DNA of 6,721 nucleotides from Brucellaceae bacterium (lineage in GTDB: Bacteria > Pseudomonadota > Alphaproteobacteria > Rhizobiales > Rhizobiaceae): positions 1 through 6,721 of the forward strand of contig JAIRVW010000192.1 in assembly GCA_031253705.1 (NCBI GenBank), given 5' to 3'. Shown here one piece after another: positions 1 to 6,240 of this stretch. Made by a program: the position numbers and the translations under genes. The notes under the pieces are model-generated. The model worked only from the letters and a program-made list of their open reading frames with translations, was not told the origin of the DNA and made no database searches. Within the stretch, counting starts at the first letter, position 1; each line of letters opens with the position of its first letter.

Positions 1-1
1 C

Positions 2-49
2 TCAGTCGTGGATTTGCTGTCCGCTGATGATCAGAAAGCTACGCAATGA
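2..49 (+). CDS. Possible 3' end of an upstream gene (partial)
   Basis: An open frame enters from the left edge and stops at TGA 47-49, encoding a tail that reads SVVDLLSADDQKATQ. It has ordinary coding character, but 15 residues cannot identify a family. The stop overlaps an ATG at 46 as ATGA, an arrangement common between co-transcribed genes. RND adaptor-pump pairs are often preceded by a TetR-type repressor gene, and this tail could be one, but that is inference from context only. Another frame also ends nearby (TGA 25-27), so even the reading frame is uncertain. Confidence 0.35.
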   Translation, partial: SVVDLLSADDQKATQ

Positions 50-93
50 GCAGGGCAGAGTTCGGAAGCAGAGTGGCTACAGGCGTAAAAACA

Positions 94-1179
94 ATGACCA
101 TAAAACGCAAACTTCTCGGCGCGGTAGTCGCCGGATCCCTGATAATGCTGGCTGCCTGCGGTGAAAAGCAGGACGAGGATAAGGCGCAGGTTGTCCGGCC
201 GGTGCTGTTTGTGGTTGCGAAAGCAGAGCCTTCGCAGGCGATGGGATTTGCCGGTTCGGTAGAGCCGCAATTCAGTACTGATCTGGCGTTTCGGGTGTTG
301 GGCAGGCTGATCCAGCGCAATGTTGATATCGGCGATATGGTGGAAAAAGGACAAGTGGTGGCGATGATTGATCCCGCCCAGCTTGATCTGAATTTGCAGT
401 CGGCGCAGGCCGATATGGCCAGTGCCGAGGCACAATATGTCAATGCGCAGGCGACAGAAGACCGGCAGGCACGCCTGCTGGCAACGCGCAGTATATCGCA
501 AGCCATTTATGACAATGCCAAACAGGCGCGCGATACCGCCGCTGCCGGACTGGACAAAGCCAAGGCTGCTTTGCGTAAGGCCGAGGATGAGCGCGGTTTC
601 GCAAAATTGCAGCCGGATTTTGCCGGTGTGGTCTCGGCGGTTAATGCCGAAGTCGGGCAGGTGGTCTCCGCAGGACAAAGCGTTGTGACTGTGGCGCGGC
701 CGGATGTGCGCGAAGCTGTGGTGGATGTGCCGGACACGATTGCCGAAGAGGTGCGTGACGGTGATCGTTTCATGATTTTCCTGCAGGCTGATCCGACGGT
801 GCAGGCGGAAGGTCATGTGCGCGAAATCGCGCCGCAGGCTGACAGTGCGACCCGTTTGCGCCGTGTTAAAATCACGCTGGATCAGGCGCCCGAAGCGTTC
901 CGTCTGGGAACAACAATTACCGCATTGCGCAGTAACGGCGATCATCAGGAGCAGATCACGCTGCCGCTTTCTGCTTTGCTGGAGCAGGATGGCAAGGCCT
1001 ATGTCTGGGTTGCTGAGCCGCAAAGCCAGACAGTGCGCCGCCGACCGGTGGAGGTTGTGAGCCGCACGGATCAGGATTTCATTGTTAAAGGCGTGGAAGA
1101 CGGTCAGCGCATTGTCTCTGCCGGTGTGAAGAGTTTGCAGGACGGGCAGAAAGTAAAGCTGCCGCAGGGAGAGGAATAA
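94..1179 (+). CDS. RND efflux periplasmic adaptor (membrane fusion protein), lipoprotein
   Basis: This is the adaptor subunit of a tripartite RND pump, linking the inner-membrane transporter to an outer-membrane channel. From the ATG at 94 the protein has 361 residues. It begins with a lipoprotein signal: basic TIKRK, a hydrophobic stretch, then lipobox LAAC with the lipidated Cys at residue 22 (codon 157-159). An ATG at 46 in the same frame would add 16 residues and give an unusually long signal region. I prefer 94, although its AGG at 81-83 is a weak ribosome site and 46 overlaps an upstream stop.

Domains, numbered from 46: lipoyl half-motifs around 70-110 and 188-218; an Ala/Gln-rich coiled-coil hairpin at about 110-187; a beta-barrel at about 222-295; and a membrane-proximal domain from about 300 to the end. 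The hairpin tip carries R140, L144 and S151 with the spacing of the AcrA RLS motif that contacts TolC. The gene is directly followed by its pump gene. Family assignment is firm; substrate is unknown. Confidence 0.93.
   Translation: MTIKRKLLGAVVAGSLIMLAACGEKQDEDKAQVVRPVLFVVAKAEPSQAMGFAGSVEPQFSTDLAFRVLGRLIQRNVDIGDMVEKGQVVAMIDPAQLDLNLQSAQADMASAEAQYVNAQATEDRQARLLATRSISQAIYDNAKQARDTAAAGLDKAKAALRKAEDERGFAKLQPDFAGVVSAVNAEVGQVVSAGQSVVTVARPDVREAVVDVPDTIAEEVRDGDRFMIFLQADPTVQAEGHVREIAPQADSATRLRRVKITLDQAPEAFRLGTTITALRSNGDHQEQITLPLSALLEQDGKAYVWVAEPQSQTVRRRPVEVVSRTDQDFIVKGVEDGQRIVSAGVKSLQDGQKVKLPQGEE
1166..1175 (+). promoter_or_regulatory. Strong ribosome binding site for the RND pump gene
   Basis: A purine-rich AGGGAGAGGA lies inside the last codons of the adaptor gene, 3 bases before the ATG at 1179. 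It fixes the pump start at the TAATG junction, where the adaptor stop (1177-1179) and the pump start share one base. This arrangement favours coupled translation and matched subunit supply. Confidence 0.75.
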
Positions 1180-4100
1180 TGAAGAAATTTAACCTCTCCG
1201 ACTGGGCACTCAATCACCGCTCGCTGGTCTGGTATTTCATGCTGGTGTTTCTGATTGCCGGTGTCGCCGCCTATATTAATCTCGGGCGCGAGGAAGATCC
1301 GCAATTCACTATTAAAACCATGCTGATACAGGCCAACTGGCCGGGTGCATCGGTGGATGAGACCATCAATCAGGTGACTGATCGCATTGAGAAAAAGTTG
1401 CAGGAGCTCGACAGTCTCGATTTTACCAAATCGGTGACGACACCGGGCAAAGCAGTTATTTTCGTTAATCTGAAAGCGACAACCAAAGCGCGGGATGTGG
1501 AGAAAATCTGGCTCCAGACCCGTAATATGATCAATGATATCAAAGGTAATTTTCCTGAAGGTGTCTACGGGCCGTTTTATAATGACCGGTTCGGCGATGT
1601 ATTCGGTAATATTTACGCTTTTACCGCCGATGGCCTGAGCCACAGGCAATTGCGTGATTATGTGGAAACCGTGCGCACGCAGGTTCTGCAATTGCCGAGT
1701 GCCGGTAAGGTTGATCTGATTGGTGCGCAGGATGAGGTCATTTTCCTTGAATTTTCATCGCGGCAGATTGCGGCTCTCGGGCTGGATCAGCAGGCGATTT
1801 TGAAAAGCCTGCAGGATCAGAATGCCATCACGCCTTCCGGTGTGATCAATGCCGGTGCCGAGCGCGTTTCTGTGCGGGTGAGCGGACAGTTCACCTCGGA
1901 AGAAAGTCTGAAGGCGGTTAATCTGCGGGTGAATAACCGCTTCTTCCGCCTCAGCGATGTTGCGGAGATCAGACGCGGCTATACCAATCCGCCGGAAAGC
2001 CTGTTTCGTGTGAATGGCGAACCGGCTATCGGGCTGGCAATCGGTATGAAACCGAATGAAAACCTGCTGGATTTCGGTGCGGCACTGAACCAGCTGATGA
2101 CACGCGTTGAGGGCGAATTGCCGGTTGGTATCAGTGTGCATCAGGTGGCTGATCAGCCGGAAGTGGTGTCTGACGCGGTATCCGGTTTTACCAAGGCGCT
2201 GTTTGAAGCCGTGGTAATCGTTCTCGCGGTGAGCTTTATCAGTCTTGGCGTGCGCGCCGGTTTTGTGGTGTCGCTGTCGATCCCGCTGGTGCTGGCGATT
2301 ACATTTCTCACCATGCAATATATGGATATTTCACTGCAACGCGTGTCACTGGGCGCGCTGATTATCGCGCTCGGCCTGCTGGTGGATGATGCGATGATTG
2401 CGGTGGAGATGATGGTTGCCCGTCTTGAGGCCGGTGATCCGATCAATAAAGCCGCGACCTATGTTTATTCTCACACGGCCTTTCCGATGCTGACGGGCAC
2501 GCTGGTGACGATTGCCGGTTTTATTCCGATTGGTCTCAATACCAGTCAGGCGGGTGAATATACTTATACGCTGTTCGTGGTGATTGCCGTGTCGCTGGTG
2601 GTGTCATGGGTGGTGGCGGTGCTGTTCGCGCCGCTGCTCGGTGTGACGATCCTGCCGAAGACCATGAAAAAGCATGAGGAAAAACCGCGCCGCGTGGCGA
2701 CAGCTTTTGCGAATGCCTTGCTGTGGTCTATGCGCCATCGCTGGACAACGATTATTGCCACGATTGCGCTGTTTGCAGTGTCGCTGGGCGGTATGACGCT
2801 GATTGAACGTCAGTTCTTCCCGCCGTCTGACCGCCCTGAACTGATTATTGACTGGAAACTGCCGGAAAACAGTTCGATTGCGGAGACGCAGGCGCAGATG
2901 CTGCGTTTTGAAGAAACCATGCTCAAAGACAATGGGGATATTGATCATTGGAGCAGCTATATCGGGCAGGGGGCGGTGCGCTTCGTGCTGACTTTCGATG
3001 TGCAGCCGGTCAATCCTTATTTCGGGCAGATGATCATTGTCGCCAAGGATGTGGAGGCGCGTGATCGTCTGAAACAGAAATTCGATGCGGTTTTGCGCAA
3101 GGATTATGTCGGCACTGATGTGTTTGTGAAATTCCTTGAACTGGGGCCGCCGGTTGGCCGCCCTGTGCAATATCGTGTCAGCGGGCCGGATATTCAGGCG
3201 GTGCGCGGCTATGCGCATCAGGTTGCTGATATTATGGCAAAGGATGAGCGGCTGGGCGTGGTTGCCTATGACTGGAACGAACCGGCACGCGTGGTGCGGG
3301 TTGATGTCTTGCAGGATAAGGCACGCAAGCTCGGCGTTTCTTCCAAGGATATTTCGATGACACTCAATAGTGTTGTCGGCGGGCTGGCGATTACGCAGGT
3401 ACGCGATGCGACGTATCTGATCAATGTTGTGGTGCGGGCGCAGGAGCAGGAACGTGACCGTATTGAAACCCTGCGTAACTTGCAGATCGGTACCGGTAAC
3501 GGGGATTCCATCCCGCTCGCCTCGATTGCCAATTTCCGTTACGAGATTGAACAGCCGGTGGTGTGGCGCCGCGATCGTATGCCGACTGTAACTGTCTCTG
3601 CTGGTATTCTCGACAAGACCATGCCGGATACGGTGGTGGAGCAGATGAAGGGGCAGGTTGATGCTTTCGCGCAGAAACTGCCGCTTGGCTATTCTGTGCA
3701 TATTGCCGGTACGGTCGAGGAGAGCTCCAAGAGTCAGGGACCGATTGCAGCGGTTGTGCCGTTGATGCTGTTTGTGATGGCAACCATTCTGATGATCCAG
3801 CTGCAGAGTTTCCAGCGGCTGTTTCTGGTGGTGGCGGTTGCCCCGCTTGGTCTTATCGGTGTGGTGGCGGCCTTGCTGCCAAGCGGTAAGCCGCTCGGTT
3901 TCGTGGCTATTCTCGGTGTGCTGGCGCTGATCGGTATTCTGATCCGTAACTCGGTAAGCCTGATCGTGCAGGTGGAGGATCATATTAAAGAGGGCATGCA
4001 TGCATGGGATTCTGTGTATCAGGCCTCTCAGCATCGTATGCGCCCGATTGCGCTGACGGCAGCCGCGGCCAGTCTGGCGCTGATCCCGATTTCCCGTGAG

Positions 4101-4274
4101 GTATTCTGGGGCCCGATGGCCTATGCGATGATGGGCGGCATTATTGCCGGAACGGTGATTACATTGTTGTTCCTGCCTGCGCTCTATGTGGCGTGGTTTA
4201 GGGTGAAAGAGCCGGTGCCGCCGGAGTCGCCAGAACCGAATGCTGAGAGCGGTGAGCCTGCAGTAACAGTATAA
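1179..4274 (+). CDS. RND family efflux transporter permease (AcrB-like inner-membrane pump)
   Basis: This 1031-residue protein is the proton-driven inner-membrane component of the pump, full length for the hydrophobe/amphiphile RND family. The layout is duplicated: TM1 (about 12-32), a large periplasmic domain of about 300 residues, TM2-6 (about 337-490), TM7 (about 523-543), a second periplasmic domain to about 852, then TM8-12 (about 854-1005). The cytoplasmic tail is short and rich in Pro and Glu.

The TM4 proton-relay motif GLLVDDA is intact, with D403 and D404 matching AcrB D407/D408. In TM10 the residue aligning with AcrB K940 is Arg (R923, in LIRNS). The early motif LGREEDPQF suggests a branch separate from classical AcrB, perhaps nearer TriC-type pumps; this is from memory and not tested. 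The gene is coupled to the preceding adaptor and followed by a terminator, so the pair forms the 3' end of an operon. No outer-membrane channel gene is adjacent. Exported compounds cannot be read from the sequence. Confidence 0.95.
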   Translation: MKKFNLSDWALNHRSLVWYFMLVFLIAGVAAYINLGREEDPQFTIKTMLIQANWPGASVDETINQVTDRIEKKLQELDSLDFTKSVTTPGKAVIFVNLKATTKARDVEKIWLQTRNMINDIKGNFPEGVYGPFYNDRFGDVFGNIYAFTADGLSHRQLRDYVETVRTQVLQLPSAGKVDLIGAQDEVIFLEFSSRQIAALGLDQQAILKSLQDQNAITPSGVINAGAERVSVRVSGQFTSEESLKAVNLRVNNRFFRLSDVAEIRRGYTNPPESLFRVNGEPAIGLAIGMKPNENLLDFGAALNQLMTRVEGELPVGISVHQVADQPEVVSDAVSGFTKALFEAVVIVLAVSFISLGVRAGFVVSLSIPLVLAITFLTMQYMDISLQRVSLGALIIALGLLVDDAMIAVEMMVARLEAGDPINKAATYVYSHTAFPMLTGTLVTIAGFIPIGLNTSQAGEYTYTLFVVIAVSLVVSWVVAVLFAPLLGVTILPKTMKKHEEKPRRVATAFANALLWSMRHRWTTIIATIALFAVSLGGMTLIERQFFPPSDRPELIIDWKLPENSSIAETQAQMLRFEETMLKDNGDIDHWSSYIGQGAVRFVLTFDVQPVNPYFGQMIIVAKDVEARDRLKQKFDAVLRKDYVGTDVFVKFLELGPPVGRPVQYRVSGPDIQAVRGYAHQVADIMAKDERLGVVAYDWNEPARVVRVDVLQDKARKLGVSSKDISMTLNSVVGGLAITQVRDATYLINVVVRAQEQERDRIETLRNLQIGTGNGDSIPLASIANFRYEIEQPVVWRRDRMPTVTVSAGILDKTMPDTVVEQMKGQVDAFAQKLPLGYSVHIAGTVEESSKSQGPIAAVVPLMLFVMATILMIQLQSFQRLFLVVAVAPLGLIGVVAALLPSGKPLGFVAILGVLALIGILIRNSVSLIVQVEDHIKEGMHAWDSVYQASQHRMRPIALTAAAASLALIPISREVFWGPMAYAMMGGIIAGTVITLLFLPALYVAWFRVKEPVPPESPEPNAESGEPAVTV

Positions 4275-4283
4275 GCCGAAAAT

Positions 4284-4323
4284 AAAACAGGGCGGTTTCT
4301 GTATCAGAAACCGCCCTGTTTTT
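4284..4323 (+). terminator. Rho-independent terminator, probably bidirectional
   Basis: Ten bases after the pump stop, the arms 4284-4301 and 4305-4322 pair perfectly over 18 bp around a 3-base TAT loop, with a GC-rich core (CAGGGCGG against CCGCCCTG). The right arm runs into TTTTT (4319-4323) for the + strand. On the other strand the hairpin is followed by TTTTATTTT, so it could also stop antisense transcription. It separates the efflux operon from the amino-sugar operon. Confidence 0.93.
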
Positions 4324-4348
4324 ATCTGTCCTGTCATCAATTATTCAT

Positions 4349-4378
4349 TTGGCATTGGTCTTAAAAAGGTATTATAGT
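4349..4378 (+). promoter_or_regulatory. Candidate sigma-70-type promoter of the amino-sugar operon
   Basis: TTGGCA (4349-4354, five of six matches to TTGACA) and TATAGT (4373-4378, five of six to TATAAT) are 18 bp apart. An overlapping TATTAT at 4370-4375 is a second -10 option with a shorter 15-bp spacer. It is the only plausible promoter in the 110-bp gap after the terminator. A start 6-8 bases after the -10 would fall at about 4381-4386, on or just before the regulator's ATG at 4385. A TGGTCT half-site (4356-4361) lies in the spacer and resembles half of the NagR/DasR operator, but no matching second half is visible. The promoter was identified by eye only. Confidence 0.5.
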
Positions 4379-4384
4379 TGAGGC

Positions 4385-5212
4385 ATGGATAATACCAGAT
4401 TACTTCCTCTTCTTCAGCGCGGACTGGCAGCGCAGACGAGCGGCGGCCCGCTTTATAAGCAGGTCTCTGTGGTGCTGACTAATCTCATCGAGGACGGCAG
4501 CCTTGCCGCGGGCAGCAGCCTGCCGCCGGAGCGTGAGCTGGCGCAGGCATTGGGACTGGCACGGGTGACAATCCGCTCGGCCTATCAGTCTCTGCTGGAA
4601 AACCGGCTGGTGGAGCGCCGTCACGGCAGTGGCACTTATATTTGTGAGCGGCCGAAAAAGATCAGCCAGCCGCTCTGGCAACTCACATCATTCTCGCAGG
4701 ATATGATCGCCCGTGGTAAAGTGCCGGGGGTGCGTATTCTGTCCGGCGGTATCGGAAATCCGTCGCCGGAAGAAGCATTTCAGCTTGGCATTTCCATGCA
4801 GGATCTGGTGGTGCGTGTTGAACGCCTGCGCCTTGCTGATGATATGCCGATGGCGATTGAGCGTGCCGTGGTGCCGCAGCGTCTGTTGGGTGCCAATTTA
4901 GGCGCAAGTACATTATCTGCTGCCGGACAGGAAAGCGAACTGGCACAGGCTGTGCTCAGCGGTGCGCTGTCGCTTTACGCTGCACTCGAGCAGCACGGCT
5001 ATAAGCCGGTGCGCGCTTTGCAGCGACTGACCGCCGTTGTGCTTGATCCGGTTAATGCGCGGCTGCTTGGTGTGGCTGACAAGGCCGCAGCTTTGCAAAT
5101 GGAGCGCGTGTCGCGCACGCAAACAGACCGGATTGTTGAATATACCCGCTCGCTTTATCGCGGCGATGCTTATGACTTTATTGCAGAATTGAAAACGGGA
5201 GAGGTCCGATGA
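4385..5212 (+). CDS. GntR-family (HutC subfamily) transcriptional regulator with UTRA domain
   Basis: This is a 275-residue DNA-binding regulator, probably controlling the amino-sugar genes that follow. Residues about 22-86 form the GntR winged helix: PLYKQV at the first helix, SLPPEREL, a recognition helix around LARVTIRSAYQSLL, and the wing RRHGSGTYI. Residues about 100-268 form a UTRA effector domain, marked by SFSQDMIARG, RVERLRLAD with E159, and the late VEYTRSLYRGDAYDF segment. Family members such as NagR bind GlcNAc-6-P or GlcN-6-P in this domain; the same ligand is likely here from context.

The start is forced: TGA at 4379-4381 is in frame two codons upstream, and no other ATG precedes the DNA-binding domain. 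There is no proper Shine-Dalgarno, since GAGG sits one base from the ATG. The stop overlaps the next start as ATGA. Being first in the operon, it may be autoregulated. It plays the role of NagQ/NagR-type regulators, but I cannot assign a symbol with confidence. Confidence 0.92.
   Translation: MDNTRLLPLLQRGLAAQTSGGPLYKQVSVVLTNLIEDGSLAAGSSLPPERELAQALGLARVTIRSAYQSLLENRLVERRHGSGTYICERPKKISQPLWQLTSFSQDMIARGKVPGVRILSGGIGNPSPEEAFQLGISMQDLVVRVERLRLADDMPMAIERAVVPQRLLGANLGASTLSAAGQESELAQAVLSGALSLYAALEQHGYKPVRALQRLTAVVLDPVNARLLGVADKAAALQMERVSRTQTDRIVEYTRSLYRGDAYDFIAELKTGEVR
5197..5204 (+). promoter_or_regulatory. Ribosome binding site for the SIS-domain gene
   Basis: GGGAGAGG lies within the end of the regulator gene, 4 bases before the ATG at 5209. 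It supports that start over the in-frame ATG at 5230 and contrasts with the regulator, which has no usable site of this kind. The ATGA overlap suggests coupled translation. Confidence 0.7.
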
Positions 5213-6240
5213 CCGTATCACCAACACTCATGCTTCAGGAAACCGAACAGGCAGCTTCTGTTGTTGCCGGCCTGTTAAAAGACCAGAAGCCGGTTTTTGA
5301 AGAAATCGCGGCGGTTTTTGCCTCCCGTAAGCCAGCGCTGATTTCGACCTGTGCCCGTGGTTCTTCTGACCACGCATCGACATTCTTTAAATATCTGGCA
5401 GAAATCCGTTTAGGTCTGCCGGTGGCGGCACTCGGTCCTTCGATTGCTTCGGTTTATGATGCACCATTGCAGCTTGGTTCTGCCGTGCATTTTACCGTGT
5501 CACAGTCCGGCGCAAGCCCTGATATCGTTGCTATGCAGCGTGCAGCTAAAAAGGGTGGTGCGGTTACGGTTGCCGTGGTCAATGTGACCGACAGTCCCTT
5601 GGGTAATGAGGCGGATATCGTGCTGGGCATTGGCGCAGGCCCTGAAAAGAGCGTTGCCGCAACCAAGTCCTTTATCGCCTCTGCTGCAGCTCTGGCCGGT
5701 GTTATTGCAGCAGTGAGCAAAGACAGCACCATGCAGAGCGGACTTGACCAGCTGCCGGAAGCGCTGGCTGCCGTGCAGGTTGAGGCAGGTAATCCGCTGG
5801 AAAACCTGCTGGCGGAAAAACAGTCGCTGTTTATCGGCGGTCGCGGGCCTTCAATGGCAATTGCTCTTGAAGCGGCGCTGAAAGCCAAGGAAACTTCGGC
5901 TATTCATGCGGAAGCTTTCTCGCTGGCCGAGCTGATGCATGGCCCTATGCGTCTGGTGGAAAAGGGCTTCCCGATTGTGGCCTTCGTTTCACAGGATCAG
6001 GCCTATCAGCATAATATGCAGGCATTGAAACATCTGGAAAGCATTGGTGGTAATGTTCTGGCCATTTCGCCGCTGGATCTGCCATGGAGCCAGATTAAAA
6101 CACCGGCCACCGGTTCGGCATTGCTTGATCCGCTGGTATCGCTCGGTGCCTATTACCGTGTGATCGAAGCGGTAACGCGTCGCCGCGGTTTCAATCCTGA
6201 TAAGCCGCTTAATCTGAACAAGGTAACGGAGACTGTCTGA
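5209..6240 (+). CDS. Two-SIS-domain sugar-phosphate enzyme, likely glucosamine-6-phosphate deaminase (NagB-II type)
   Basis: This 343-residue cytoplasmic protein matches the isomerase half of glucosamine-6-phosphate synthase (GlmS) and lacks the N-terminal glutaminase domain. It should therefore catalyse the catabolic direction, GlcN-6-P to fructose-6-P plus ammonia, not GlcN-6-P synthesis.

The first SIS domain (about 35-170) has ARGSSDHA, the phosphosugar loop SQSGASPD (98-105) and KSVAATKSF. The second (about 195-330) has GGRGPSMAIALEAALKAKE and AELMHGP. Residues aligning with E. coli GlmS catalytic K485, E488, H504 and K603 are present as K225, E228, H244 and K338, the last near the C-terminus as in GlmS.

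Its place between a UTRA regulator and nagA supports amino-sugar use, and no classical NagB is seen. It is often annotated as a generic SIS protein or a glutamine-fructose-6-phosphate transaminase; the latter is unlikely without the amidotransferase domain. An AgaS-like role on galactosamine-6-phosphate remains possible. Confidence 0.88.
   Translation: MTVSPTLMLQETEQAASVVAGLLKDQKPVFEEIAAVFASRKPALISTCARGSSDHASTFFKYLAEIRLGLPVAALGPSIASVYDAPLQLGSAVHFTVSQSGASPDIVAMQRAAKKGGAVTVAVVNVTDSPLGNEADIVLGIGAGPEKSVAATKSFIASAAALAGVIAAVSKDSTMQSGLDQLPEALAAVQVEAGNPLENLLAEKQSLFIGGRGPSMAIALEAALKAKETSAIHAEAFSLAELMHGPMRLVEKGFPIVAFVSQDQAYQHNMQALKHLESIGGNVLAISPLDLPWSQIKTPATGSALLDPLVSLGAYYRVIEAVTRRRGFNPDKPLNLNKVTETV
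6227..6231 (+). promoter_or_regulatory. Ribosome binding site for nagA
   Basis: CGGAG lies 8 bases before the ATG at 6240, inside the last codons of the SIS gene. It supports the nagA start at the TGATG junction, where the SIS stop (6238-6240) and the nagA start share one base. Confidence 0.5.

Noticed and set aside
31..1023. A 330-codon minus-strand open frame opposite the adaptor gene.
   Set aside because: Its composition is low-plausibility (His, Arg and Cys rich), with no signal or domain. It is fully explained as a shadow of the adaptor coding frame.
1104..2318. Further minus-strand open frames (1104-1691 and 1755-2318) opposite the first part of the pump gene.
   Set aside because: They have no family motifs and the same antisense composition as the other shadows; the plus-strand protein is continuous and conserved-looking here.
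4326..4335. A short tandem CTGTC repeat just after the terminator.
   Set aside because: Two copies of five bases are expected by chance, and there is no palindrome or spacing to suggest a binding site.
2604..4340. A 578-codon open frame on the minus strand opposite the pump gene.
   Set aside because: It lies almost wholly antisense to a clear RND gene, its product is rich in His, Arg and Gln with no recognisable domain, and it crosses the terminator. This is the expected shadow of a biased codon pattern.
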